A stretch of DNA of 64,000 bases from Jiangella asiatica (GTDB taxonomy: Bacteria > Actinomycetota > Actinomycetes > Jiangellales > Jiangellaceae). The notes beneath the pieces were generated by a model, which searched no databases, was not told the DNA's origin, and was given only the letters and a program-made list of their open reading frames with translations. The stretch is taken from contig NZ_SMKZ01000010.1 of NCBI RefSeq assembly GCF_004349065.1, forward strand, positions 1-64,000, given 5' to 3'. The position numbers were made by a program, and so were the translations under genes. Shown piece by piece: positions 1-7,602 of the stretch (the stretch's first letter is position 1; the number at the start of each line of letters is the position of its first letter).

Positions 1-203
1 ATGAGGAACCCCTCGGCCACGAGACGCTCGTACGCGGTTGCCACCGTGTTGCGGGAGACGCGCAGCGTGCGGGCCAGCTCACGGGTGGGCGGCAGGCGGT
101 CGCCGGGGCGCAGCCGGCCGTCGCGGAGCCCGTCGCGCAGCGCGCGGTAGACGCGGGCCGAGAGGTCGTCCCGACCGTCGACGGCGACGTGGAGGTCAAT
201 CAC
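1..203 (-). CDS. MocR-type GntR/aminotransferase regulator, N-terminal part (cut by window edge)
   Basis: The minus strand from a GTG at 203 reads a GntR winged helix-turn-helix of about 67 residues that runs off the window. Visible signature pieces are LSARVYRALRDGLRDGRL, PGDRLPPTRELARTLRVS and RNTVATAYERLVAEGFL, typical of MocR/PdxR proteins, which fuse this domain to a PLP-dependent aminotransferase fold. The C-terminal domain lies outside the window, so the MocR assignment rests on the 'LPPTRELA...SRNTV..AYE.L' pattern and the divergent layout. It is transcribed away from the AhpD-like gene at 304, leaving about 100 bp between the starts. That gap carries the repeats listed at 204-250, so the regulator probably controls the neighbour and itself. 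Confidence 0.8.
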   Translation of the reverse strand, partial: MIDLHVAVDGRDDLSARVYRALRDGLRDGRLRPGDRLPPTRELARTLRVSRNTVATAYERLVAEGFL

Positions 204-250
204 ATTGGCTCTTTCAAATCGACAAGTATTGGCTCTTCTGCCAAACCAAT
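204..250. promoter_or_regulatory. Putative MocR operator (direct plus inverted repeats)
   Basis: ATTGGCTCTT occurs at 204-213 and again at 228-237, a 24-bp period (just over two helical turns). CCAAT at 246-250 is the inverted form of its ATTGG core. The repeats abut the GTG start of the regulator and sit about 55 bp before the AhpD-like start. Direct repeats are known binding sites for MocR regulators; the assignment here is inference from position and repeat structure. Confidence 0.55.
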
Positions 251-303
251 GATCCCTCGTACGGTCACCGTGGTCGAGACACCGCACCCGAGGAGACACC
301 ATC

Positions 304-783
304 ATGGACACCGCCGTCGAGCCGACCGCCGTCCGCGACCGCCTGGACGTCGAGGCGCTCGCTCCGGCCGCCTACAAGGCGCTGGTGGCGCTGGACAGCC
401 GGTCCGGCCAGGGCCCGTTGCCGTCGACATTGCTCGACCTGGTGAAGCTGCGCGCCAGCCAGATCAACGGCTGCGCCTACTGCGTCGACTGCCACAGCCG
501 CGACGCGGTCGACGGCGCAGAGAGCGCCGCGCGCGTCCACGCGGTCGCCGTCTGGGACGAGGGTCCGTTCTTCAGCCCGGCCGAGCGAGCCGCCTTCGCG
601 CTCACCGAGTCGATGACGCGGCTCAGCGAGGGCGCGCCGAGGGTGCCGGACGGCGTCTGGGCGGTCGCCCGGGAGCACTTCGGCGACGAGGAGCTGGCTC
701 AGCTGATCATGGTGATCACGACGATCAACGCCTGGAACCGCGTCTGCGTCACCGTCCGGATGGTGCCGGAGTCATACAGCTGA
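304..783 (+). CDS. Carboxymuconolactone decarboxylase / AhpD-like peroxidase-family protein
   Basis: 159 residues. The AhpD-type redox motif INGCAYCVDCHSRDA gives C57-x2-C60-x3-H64, the arrangement used by alkylhydroperoxidase-like members of the CMD family, so a thiol-dependent peroxidase or disulfide role is more likely than lactone decarboxylation. The protein is all-helical, of usual single-domain length, has no signal peptide and is presumably cytosolic. The ATG at 304 is preceded by AGGAGA at 291-296 with 7-nt spacing, which decides the start. It is divergent from the MocR-type regulator, its likely controller. Many actinobacterial MocR genes neighbour such AhpD genes; the physiological substrate is not evident. 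Confidence 0.88.
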   Translation: MDTAVEPTAVRDRLDVEALAPAAYKALVALDSRSGQGPLPSTLLDLVKLRASQINGCAYCVDCHSRDAVDGAESAARVHAVAVWDEGPFFSPAERAAFALTESMTRLSEGAPRVPDGVWAVAREHFGDEELAQLIMVITTINAWNRVCVTVRMVPESYS

Positions 784-2257
784 GCCAGCCGGTTACGGGT
801 CGAGTCTCCGCGCCGGGCACCGAGACGTCGGCAGGGATCCGAGATCCGCGAAACGGACTATTGACGCCCCGTGGGTCGTGGTTCATGCTGAGGGCGATAG
901 CCGCGAATCACGCGACATCGCACCCTGGTCACGCCGCCAGGGTCTCGCGTGAGTGCGAACAAGCAGCTCCACGAGCTGAATAGGAAGTTCCGGTCTGGGC
1001 ATAGTCGACAACGGCTTGCCCATGTGGGTCGCGCGTCGGGGTGGCGCCGACCGAGGACTGGAGGTGCCGTTGTCTCGCACGATCGCAAGGCTTCGCCCGC
1101 TAGCCCGGCTGCGCCGCTGGCTGATCGGCCCGCACCAGCCGACCACGAGTATCCGCCTCTCCGCGGCGCTCGTCAGCCTGCTGGCCCTGTTGGCGTTGAC
1201 CATCCGCTAGCCCCAGCGCCGACCGCGAGGTCCCAGGCGGGAGCGAGGTCCACGAGGGGAAGAAACCCAGTCGGCACCTCCCGCCTCCGATCCGACGCTC
1301 GCGGCAGCGCGCCGCCGTCGGCGCAACGTCGTCCGGGCCGGCGGAGCGCTGGCGCGTCCTGGCGGCGCCGCCGGTGAGCCACTGGGCGATCGGCCGCCGG
1401 CCGGCTGCGGTACGGCCGACGACGTCCGCCATGGCGAACCGGTCAGGCGCCCGACCAGCACCAGTCCTGCCGGCCCGGACATCTCGGGGCGCGGCGGTCG
1501 GCCCACGCACGACCTCCGGCCGTCCTGGCGTAGCGGCTTCGCGCCGCTGTCGACGACCCGTGTCCGACGCGCCGTCCGGACCACACCCGCCGCGCGCACC
1601 GTGTCGGCCAGCCGGGCAGCCCACTGGAGGAGCGCACACAGCGCGCCGATCACCTGAAGCGACAGCGGCACATCCACCTCGCGGGGCCTGAGCGACGGTC
1701 CACGGAATCACCTCGACCTGTGACGTTCCGATGTCCGACGGCGCCACCGCCTCAGGACGGTGCCACCGGTGCGCTCGCCCGCGGTTCTCGTGCCCGGCCC
1801 GGCGCATTCACCGCTGACGACGAGGACGCTACCGACTCAGCTGCCAGGCACACAAGCGTTACCTTTAAGTAACTTGCGAAAGTTGTACGTGCATCGGCCT
1901 AAGTTGCACCGGCCACCACGCCTAGCCCCATCATCGGCGACGGCCACCCGGACAACGCGGACAGCGTCGCAACCAAACGCATGGCACCTGCGAATTTTCG
2001 ACGGCTCAGGATCGAGAACCTGGCGCGGGCTCATCAATAGCGGTCGGCCATTTGATGACAAGCACGAACCTTTCCGTTGACGCCCACGCAAAAGTGCCCC
2101 TACTGTGCGATCTCGTACGCGTCCGTGGGGATCGGCGGACCCTGCCGCCAGCGCGAGAGCGAGCACGACGGCAGGACCGGCGCTCCACGGCCGGCGAGCG
2201 ATGGCCCGATCCCGGTCTCCGGTGCAGGCGCCCCGGGGCTCATGGAATGGAGACCCA
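784..2257. other. Gene-poor stretch of about 1.5 kb before the laccase
   Basis: No reading frame here shows a recognisable family. The open frames in several phases are explained by GC richness. A frame at 1016-1210 ends in a single hydrophobic helix (RLSAALVSLLALLALTIR) and could be a fragment of a membrane protein, but has no convincing start. Around 1858-1910, AT-richer sequence holds overlapping inverted repeats (GTTAC-N6-GTAAC at 1858-1873; AACTT-N4-AAGTT at 1871-1884) and a second AAGTTG at 1901. These look like regulator sites rather than coding DNA. Confidence 0.5.
2077..2106 (+). promoter_or_regulatory. Candidate sigma-70-like promoter for the laccase
   Basis: TTGACG (2077-2082) and TACTGT (2101-2106) are separated by 18 bp, matching the actinobacterial TTGACN/TANNNT pattern. 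They lie about 150 bp upstream of the laccase start with no other gene between. Pattern match only; transcription start is unverified. Confidence 0.35.
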
Positions 2258-3307
2258 ATGGCTGACAATCCCGTTCGCAGCGGTACCGCCCACCACGTGA
2301 CTCGCCGGTCGATGTTGGCCGGAGCGGTAGCGGGCGCGGCATTCCCGGCGGTCGCCACCACCGCCGCGTCGGTGCCGACAGCGACGGCAGGCACGGTACC
2401 GAGGACGTCGGGGACCGCCCGTGCCGGCGGGACGACGCACCAGGTCACGATCTACGCCGAGGCGCTCCCGAACGGTCTCTACGGCTACGGCCTGGCCCCG
2501 GGCGAGGCCACCGTCCCGGGCCCGATCCTCGAGATGATCGAGGGCGACACGATGGAGATCACGCTGGTCAACACGACCGACCAGCGCCTGTCCATCCACC
2601 CGCACGGTGTCGACTACGACGTCCACTCCGACGGCAGCCCGCTCAACGCGTCGGCCACCGAGGCCGGTCAGACGCGCACGTACGTGTGGCACACCCGCGA
2701 GAAGGCACCGTCGACGGGACGGATGTGGCTGCCGGGCAGCGCCGGCTACTGGCACTACCACGATCACGCCCTGGGCTCGGACCACGGCACCGACGGCATC
2801 GCAAAGGGCCTCTACGGCGCGCTCATCGTCCGCCGCAAGGGCGACGTGCTGCCGGACCGCCAGTTCACGGTCGTGTTCAACGACATGACGATCAACAACC
2901 TGACCGCGCCGGACACGCCGATTTTCGACTGCCGGCTGGGCGAGCGCGTGGAGTTCATCGCCATCGGCCACGGCAACATGGAGCACACCTTCCACCTGCA
3001 CGCCCACCGTTGGGCCGACAACCGCACCGGCATGCTGGAGGGTCCCAACGATCCCAGCCCGGCGGTCGACAACAAGGACCTCAACCCCGGCAGCTCGTTC
3101 GGGTTCCAGGTGCTCGCCGGCGAGGGCGTCGGGCCCGGTGCGTGGATGTACCACTGCCACGTGCAGTTCCACTCCGACCCCATGTCGGGCATCTTCCTGG
3201 TCCGCAACGAGGACGGCACCATCCCCGACCACGCGCAGGAGGCGATCGACTACTTCCACGGCCACCACCACGGCGGGCACGACGAGCACGAGGGGCACGG
3301 CGGCTAG
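2258..3307 (+). CDS. Two-domain (small) laccase, Tat-exported multicopper oxidase
   Basis: 349 residues, the length of Streptomyces small laccases. A twin-arginine signal (TRRSMLAGAVAGAAFPAVA) predicts folded export. All four copper-binding blocks are present in order: HPHG, GYWHYHDH, HTFHLHAHRW and HCHVQFHSDPMSG, with Met as probable axial T1 residue. The two-domain type works as a homotrimer with the trinuclear site at subunit interfaces, oxidising phenols while reducing oxygen to water. The tail is His-rich (HGHHHGGHDEHEGHGG), a possible metal-loading segment. The ATG at 2258 follows GGAGA at 2249-2253; upstream in-frame codons lack a signal peptide and are less likely. Two further exported redox-related proteins lie immediately downstream on the same strand. 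Confidence 0.93.
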   Translation: MADNPVRSGTAHHVTRRSMLAGAVAGAAFPAVATTAASVPTATAGTVPRTSGTARAGGTTHQVTIYAEALPNGLYGYGLAPGEATVPGPILEMIEGDTMEITLVNTTDQRLSIHPHGVDYDVHSDGSPLNASATEAGQTRTYVWHTREKAPSTGRMWLPGSAGYWHYHDHALGSDHGTDGIAKGLYGALIVRRKGDVLPDRQFTVVFNDMTINNLTAPDTPIFDCRLGERVEFIAIGHGNMEHTFHLHAHRWADNRTGMLEGPNDPSPAVDNKDLNPGSSFGFQVLAGEGVGPGAWMYHCHVQFHSDPMSGIFLVRNEDGTIPDHAQEAIDYFHGHHHGGHDEHEGHGG

Positions 3308-3398
3308 GCCACCGCACTTTTTCGACGAACGACCACACGACCACAGCAGGGCCGAGAACGCATAGCCACGGGGCGCACCATCGATCGAAGGAGCAACG

Positions 3399-6300
3399 AT
3401 GAGACGCAGGAGCCTCGAACGTCCGGACGGCAGGCTACCGGCACGGTCGGCACCCTGGCGCCGCACGGCGGTTCTCGCGGGTAGTGCGGCGCTGGCGTTG
3501 AGCCTGGTCGCGCTACCGGCCCAGGGTCAGCCGGAGCCGTCGCCGAGCCCCACGAGCCCGGCCCCGCTGGTCGAGGATGCCCCGAAGGCCTCTGACGGGT
3601 CGGCACCCAGTGCCTCCCCCGCCGCCCGGCAGGCACTCGCCGCCGCCAAGGCGGCTACCGCCGCCGACAACGGCGTGAACGTGCTGGTGTTCCACGGTGC
3701 GGCCGACGCGCAGGACGACCCGGTGGCCGAGGCGACGCAGGCGATCCAGGAGCTCGGCGCGGAGCACGGCTTCGCCGTCGAGGTCTCCAGTGACCCCGCG
3801 GTGTTCTCCGCGCAGAGCCTGGCGCAGTACCGCGGCGTCGTCTTCCTGTCCGCGCAGGGCACCGAGCTGACGCCGAGCCAGGAGGACGCCCTGGAGGCCT
3901 ACCTCGAGGACGGCGGCGGCTTCCTCGGTGTTGGCGACGCGGCCCGCGCGCAGGAGCGGTCGGAGTGGTTCACCGGCCTGATCGGCACTCGGCCGGTCGG
4001 CGCGCTGCCGGACCCGCTCGACGTCTCCTCCGTGAGCGCCAGCGCCAACAACCCGCCGAACGAGGACGCGCCCAAGCTCGTCGACGGCGACGTCAACACG
4101 AAGTGGCTGGCCTTCGAGCCGACGGCATGGATCGTCGTGCAGCTGACCGAGGCAGCCGCGGTGAACCAGTACGCGTTGTCGTCGGCCAACGACGCCGCCG
4201 GCCGCGACCCGCAGGACTGGACGCTGCAGGGGTCCACGGACGGGCAGACGTGGACTGACCTGGACCAGCGCACCGGCGAGGACTTCCCGGACCGGTTCCA
4301 GACCAAGGACTACACGTTCGAGAACACCCAGGCCTACCAGTACTACCGCCTGGACATCACCAGGAACGCTGGCGACGGCCTCACCCAGCTCGCCGAGCTG
4401 CAGTTCTTCGCCGGCGACGGCACGGTCGAGCCGCCGCCGATCGTCGTGCAGGAGGCGACGGTCAGCATCGTGGACCGTCAGCACCCGGCCAACGACGGCC
4501 TCCCGCTGACGCTGGCCCGCGAGGACCGGTGGATCAACTGGGCGCCCAACCCGGTCGGCACGGTCCACACGGTCGCGCAGGTGCAGGAGCACACGTACGA
4601 GCCGGGCGAGGGATCCAACGGCGCGTTCCACCCGGTCTCCTGGTGCCGTGACTACGACGGCGGCCGCTCGTTCTACACCGGCATGGGCGGTACCGCCGCC
4701 AGCTGGTCCGAGGACGCGCTGCGCAGCCATGTCGCGGGCGCCATCCAGTGGGCTACCGGCATGGTCCGCGGCGACTGCCAGGCGACCATCGGCTCGAACT
4801 ACGAGATCGAGCGGCTGACCGAGGTGAACCAGGACGGCCAGCTCGACCAGATCGGTGAGCCGCACGGCCTGGACATCGCGCCCGACGGCACCGTCTTCTA
4901 CATCGGCAAGGCCGCCTGCGCGACCGGCCCGGTCGTCGACTGGTCCGACCCGAATGTGGGACTGGGCTGCGGCACGATCCACCAGTGGGACCCGGAGACC
5001 CAGGAGGTCAAGCACCTGACCACGCTGGACGTGTTCGGCAACCGGGGTTCCGGCGGTGAGCTGGTCAAGACCGAGGAGGGCCTGGTCGGCATCGCGCTCG
5101 ATCCGTCCTTCGCCGAGAACGGCTGGATGTACGTCTACTGGATGCCGTATGAGTCGATCGACAAGGAGCGCCGAGTCGGCGAGCGGACGGTCTCGCGGTT
5201 CACCTACGACGCCGAGGCCGACGAGATCGACCTCGACAGCCGGGTTGACCTGCTCTCCTGGGAGACCCAGATCCACAGCTGCTGCCACGCCGGCGGCGGC
5301 ATGGACTTCGACTCCGAGGGCAACCTCTACATCGGCGTCGGCGACAGCAACTCCTCGCAGGGCTCGGGCGGCTACTCCGGCAACAACTGGACGCAGGAGT
5401 TCGCCGGCATCTCGTTCCAGGACGCCCGCCGCACGTCAGGCAACACGAACGACCTGAACGGCAAGATCCTGCGAATCCACCCGGAGGACGACGGGACGTA
5501 CACCATCCCGGACGACAACCTCTTCACCGGTGAGGAGGAGGGCGGCGGCAAGACCCGCCCGGAGATCTACGTGATGGGTGTCCGCAACATCTCCACGCTC
5601 TATGTGGACCCGGAGACCGATTACCTGCACGCGGCGTGGGTCGGCCCGGACGCTGGCAACCCGGACCCGGAGCTGGGCCCGGCGAAGTACGAGACGGCGA
5701 CCATCATCACGTCGGCGGGCAACCAGGGCTGGCCGTACTGCATGGGCAACCGGCAGCCGTACCGGGATCGCAGCAACGAGGACGCGGCGATCCTGACCGG
5801 CTGGTACGAGTGCGACGGCAACCTGGTGAACACGTCGCCGCGCAACACCGGCCTGGTCGACATCCCGGACGCCCGGGACAACATGATCTGGTACTCGCCC
5901 AGCGGTGGGAACCCGGTCTTCCCGGACCGTGGCGACGGCATCCCGACATACGACAGCGACGACGCGACGTACACCTTCCCGTACCTGCGGGGCGGCTGCC
6001 AGGCGATCATGACCGGCCCGACCTACCGGGAAGCGCTGGTCGACCCGGACAGCGACGTGGCCTGGCCGTCGTACTGGGAAGGCAAGTGGATCATCGGCGA
6101 CGAGTGCACGCCGACCAACCGCGTCGCAGTGACCGTCGACCCGGAGGGCATCGACTCGCAGAGCCCGCCGCTGTTCGCCGAGGACCTGCGATCGCTCATC
6201 CCGGCCGGCGGCAACGACGACCAGCTGCAGAGCTGGATGATGACGTCGCGGTTCGGCCCGGACGGTGCGCTGTACATGTCCGACTACAGCGGCGGCTTCT

Positions 6301-7496
6301 TCAGTCTCGTCGACAACCAGAAGCTCATCCGCGTCGTCTACAACGGCGGCCCGGCGACGCCGATGGCGGCCGCCTCGGTGACGGCCGTCCAGAACAAGCC
6401 GCTGACCATGGCCTTCACCGGCGCTCGGTCCGGCGGCGTGTCCTACGCGTGGGACTTCGGCGACGGAGCCACGTCGGACGAGGCCAACCCGCGGCACATT
6501 TACGACGCGGTGGGTACCTACACCGCGACGCTGACGGTGACCTACGCCGACGGCGAGACGATGAGCACCGAGGTCGAGGTCGTCGTCGGCTGCACGGTTC
6601 CCGACGACCGGGACACCGTCTGGCTCCGTGACACCGACACCGGGGTCGCCAACCATGAGGCCGGCGGCGGCTGCACCGTCAACGACCTCATCGACGACGA
6701 GAGCAGCTGGCCCAACCACGGTCAGTTCGTCCGACACGTGACCGACGTCGCCAACGATCTCGTCGCCGACGGCGTCCTCACCGCCCGCGAACGCACGACG
6801 CTGAACCGGCTGGCCGCACAATCCGAGATCGGCACCGCGGGCGACACCGGATACGAGGCCCTCTTCGACGGGACCGCCGAGTCCCTGCAGGGGTGGACCC
6901 AGGCTCCGGGCGGCTTCTTCGAGCTCCAGGACGACGGCACGATCATCAGCCGCGGCGGGCTCGGGATGCTGTGGTACTCGGCGCGAGAGTTCGCCGACTT
7001 CTCGGTGAAGCTCCAGTTCCGGGACGTGTCGCCGGGCACGGTCCGGGCGAACAGCGGTGTGTTCACCCGGTTCCCGAGCCCGAACCAGCCGCTGGAGGAA
7101 CGGCCGGAGTGCGGCCGGACCGGCGCCGCCGCCTCGTCACCGGCGTGGGTCGCGATCTACTGCGGGCAGGAGATCCAGATCTACGACGGCGAAACCGGCG
7201 AGCCGCAGAAGACCGGGTCGGTCTACAACTTCGACCCGATCGGGCTCGACGACGCCGGTGCGACGCCGAAGGGCGAGTGGAACGACTACGAGATCCGGGT
7301 GGTCGGACAGCAGTACACGATCATCCGCAACGGCGTCGTGATCAACGAGTTCGAGAACGCACCCGGCATCACGTCGTCGCGTCCCGGTGACCCGCCGACG
7401 GATCTGCGCCAGTTCCTCAGCGGATACATCGGGTTGCAGAACCACGGCAACAACGACCAGATCGAGTTCCGCAACATCCGAGTTCGAGAGCTGTAG
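3399..7496 (+). CDS. Giant exported ThuA / F5-8C / glucose-sorbosone dehydrogenase / PKD / DUF1080 protein
   Basis: 1365 residues with an N-terminal signal peptide (about 1-45, RRTAVLAGSAALALSLVALP). Domain order: ThuA-like fold (about 90-190), a discoidin/F5-8 type C carbohydrate-binding module (about 207-337), the remainder of ThuA (about 354-449), a PQQ-type glucose/sorbosone dehydrogenase beta-propeller (about 470-982; EGLVGIALDPSF, SCCHAGGGMDFD), a PKD domain (about 987-1064; YAWDFGDG), a helical module with CTVNDLIDD and FVRHVTDVANDLV (about 1067-1147), and DUF1080, the 3-keto-disaccharide hydrolase/concanavalin-like family (about 1150-1365; ALFDGT...GWTQ). The set suggests extracellular oxidation of sugars to keto-sugars followed by cleavage; this is inference from the families. 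Start ATG has AAGGAG just upstream. It lies 91 bp after the laccase and ends before a strong hairpin. Confidence 0.88.
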   Translation: MRRRSLERPDGRLPARSAPWRRTAVLAGSAALALSLVALPAQGQPEPSPSPTSPAPLVEDAPKASDGSAPSASPAARQALAAAKAATAADNGVNVLVFHGAADAQDDPVAEATQAIQELGAEHGFAVEVSSDPAVFSAQSLAQYRGVVFLSAQGTELTPSQEDALEAYLEDGGGFLGVGDAARAQERSEWFTGLIGTRPVGALPDPLDVSSVSASANNPPNEDAPKLVDGDVNTKWLAFEPTAWIVVQLTEAAAVNQYALSSANDAAGRDPQDWTLQGSTDGQTWTDLDQRTGEDFPDRFQTKDYTFENTQAYQYYRLDITRNAGDGLTQLAELQFFAGDGTVEPPPIVVQEATVSIVDRQHPANDGLPLTLAREDRWINWAPNPVGTVHTVAQVQEHTYEPGEGSNGAFHPVSWCRDYDGGRSFYTGMGGTAASWSEDALRSHVAGAIQWATGMVRGDCQATIGSNYEIERLTEVNQDGQLDQIGEPHGLDIAPDGTVFYIGKAACATGPVVDWSDPNVGLGCGTIHQWDPETQEVKHLTTLDVFGNRGSGGELVKTEEGLVGIALDPSFAENGWMYVYWMPYESIDKERRVGERTVSRFTYDAEADEIDLDSRVDLLSWETQIHSCCHAGGGMDFDSEGNLYIGVGDSNSSQGSGGYSGNNWTQEFAGISFQDARRTSGNTNDLNGKILRIHPEDDGTYTIPDDNLFTGEEEGGGKTRPEIYVMGVRNISTLYVDPETDYLHAAWVGPDAGNPDPELGPAKYETATIITSAGNQGWPYCMGNRQPYRDRSNEDAAILTGWYECDGNLVNTSPRNTGLVDIPDARDNMIWYSPSGGNPVFPDRGDGIPTYDSDDATYTFPYLRGGCQAIMTGPTYREALVDPDSDVAWPSYWEGKWIIGDECTPTNRVAVTVDPEGIDSQSPPLFAEDLRSLIPAGGNDDQLQSWMMTSRFGPDGALYMSDYSGGFFSLVDNQKLIRVVYNGGPATPMAAASVTAVQNKPLTMAFTGARSGGVSYAWDFGDGATSDEANPRHIYDAVGTYTATLTVTYADGETMSTEVEVVVGCTVPDDRDTVWLRDTDTGVANHEAGGGCTVNDLIDDESSWPNHGQFVRHVTDVANDLVADGVLTARERTTLNRLAAQSEIGTAGDTGYEALFDGTAESLQGWTQAPGGFFELQDDGTIISRGGLGMLWYSAREFADFSVKLQFRDVSPGTVRANSGVFTRFPSPNQPLEERPECGRTGAAASSPAWVAIYCGQEIQIYDGETGEPQKTGSVYNFDPIGLDDAGATPKGEWNDYEIRVVGQQYTIIRNGVVINEFENAPGITSSRPGDPPTDLRQFLSGYIGLQNHGNNDQIEFRNIRVREL

Positions 7497-7517
7497 CCCC
7501 GGCCGCCGGTCGGTGCG

Positions 7518-7550
7518 GGTGCGGCCACGAGACCTTCTCGTGGCCGCACC
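7518..7550 (+). terminator. Perfect 15-bp stem hairpin after the ThuA/GSDH gene
   Basis: GGTGCGGCCACGAGA (7518-7532) pairs exactly with TCTCGTGGCCGCACC (7536-7550) around a 3-nt loop, 21 bp after the stop codon. No U-tract follows, as is common for actinobacterial terminators. Confidence 0.8.
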
Positions 7551-7602
7551 CCACCGGCCGGCCCGGCCGCCGGGGTGCGCCCCGGGTTCACGAGAGGTGC
7601 AC

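Noticed and set aside
2077-2265. A short zinc-ribbon-like frame (CPYC near its start) before the laccase
   Set aside because: No second Cys pair in the right spacing and no ribosome site; it overlaps the candidate promoter and the laccase start.
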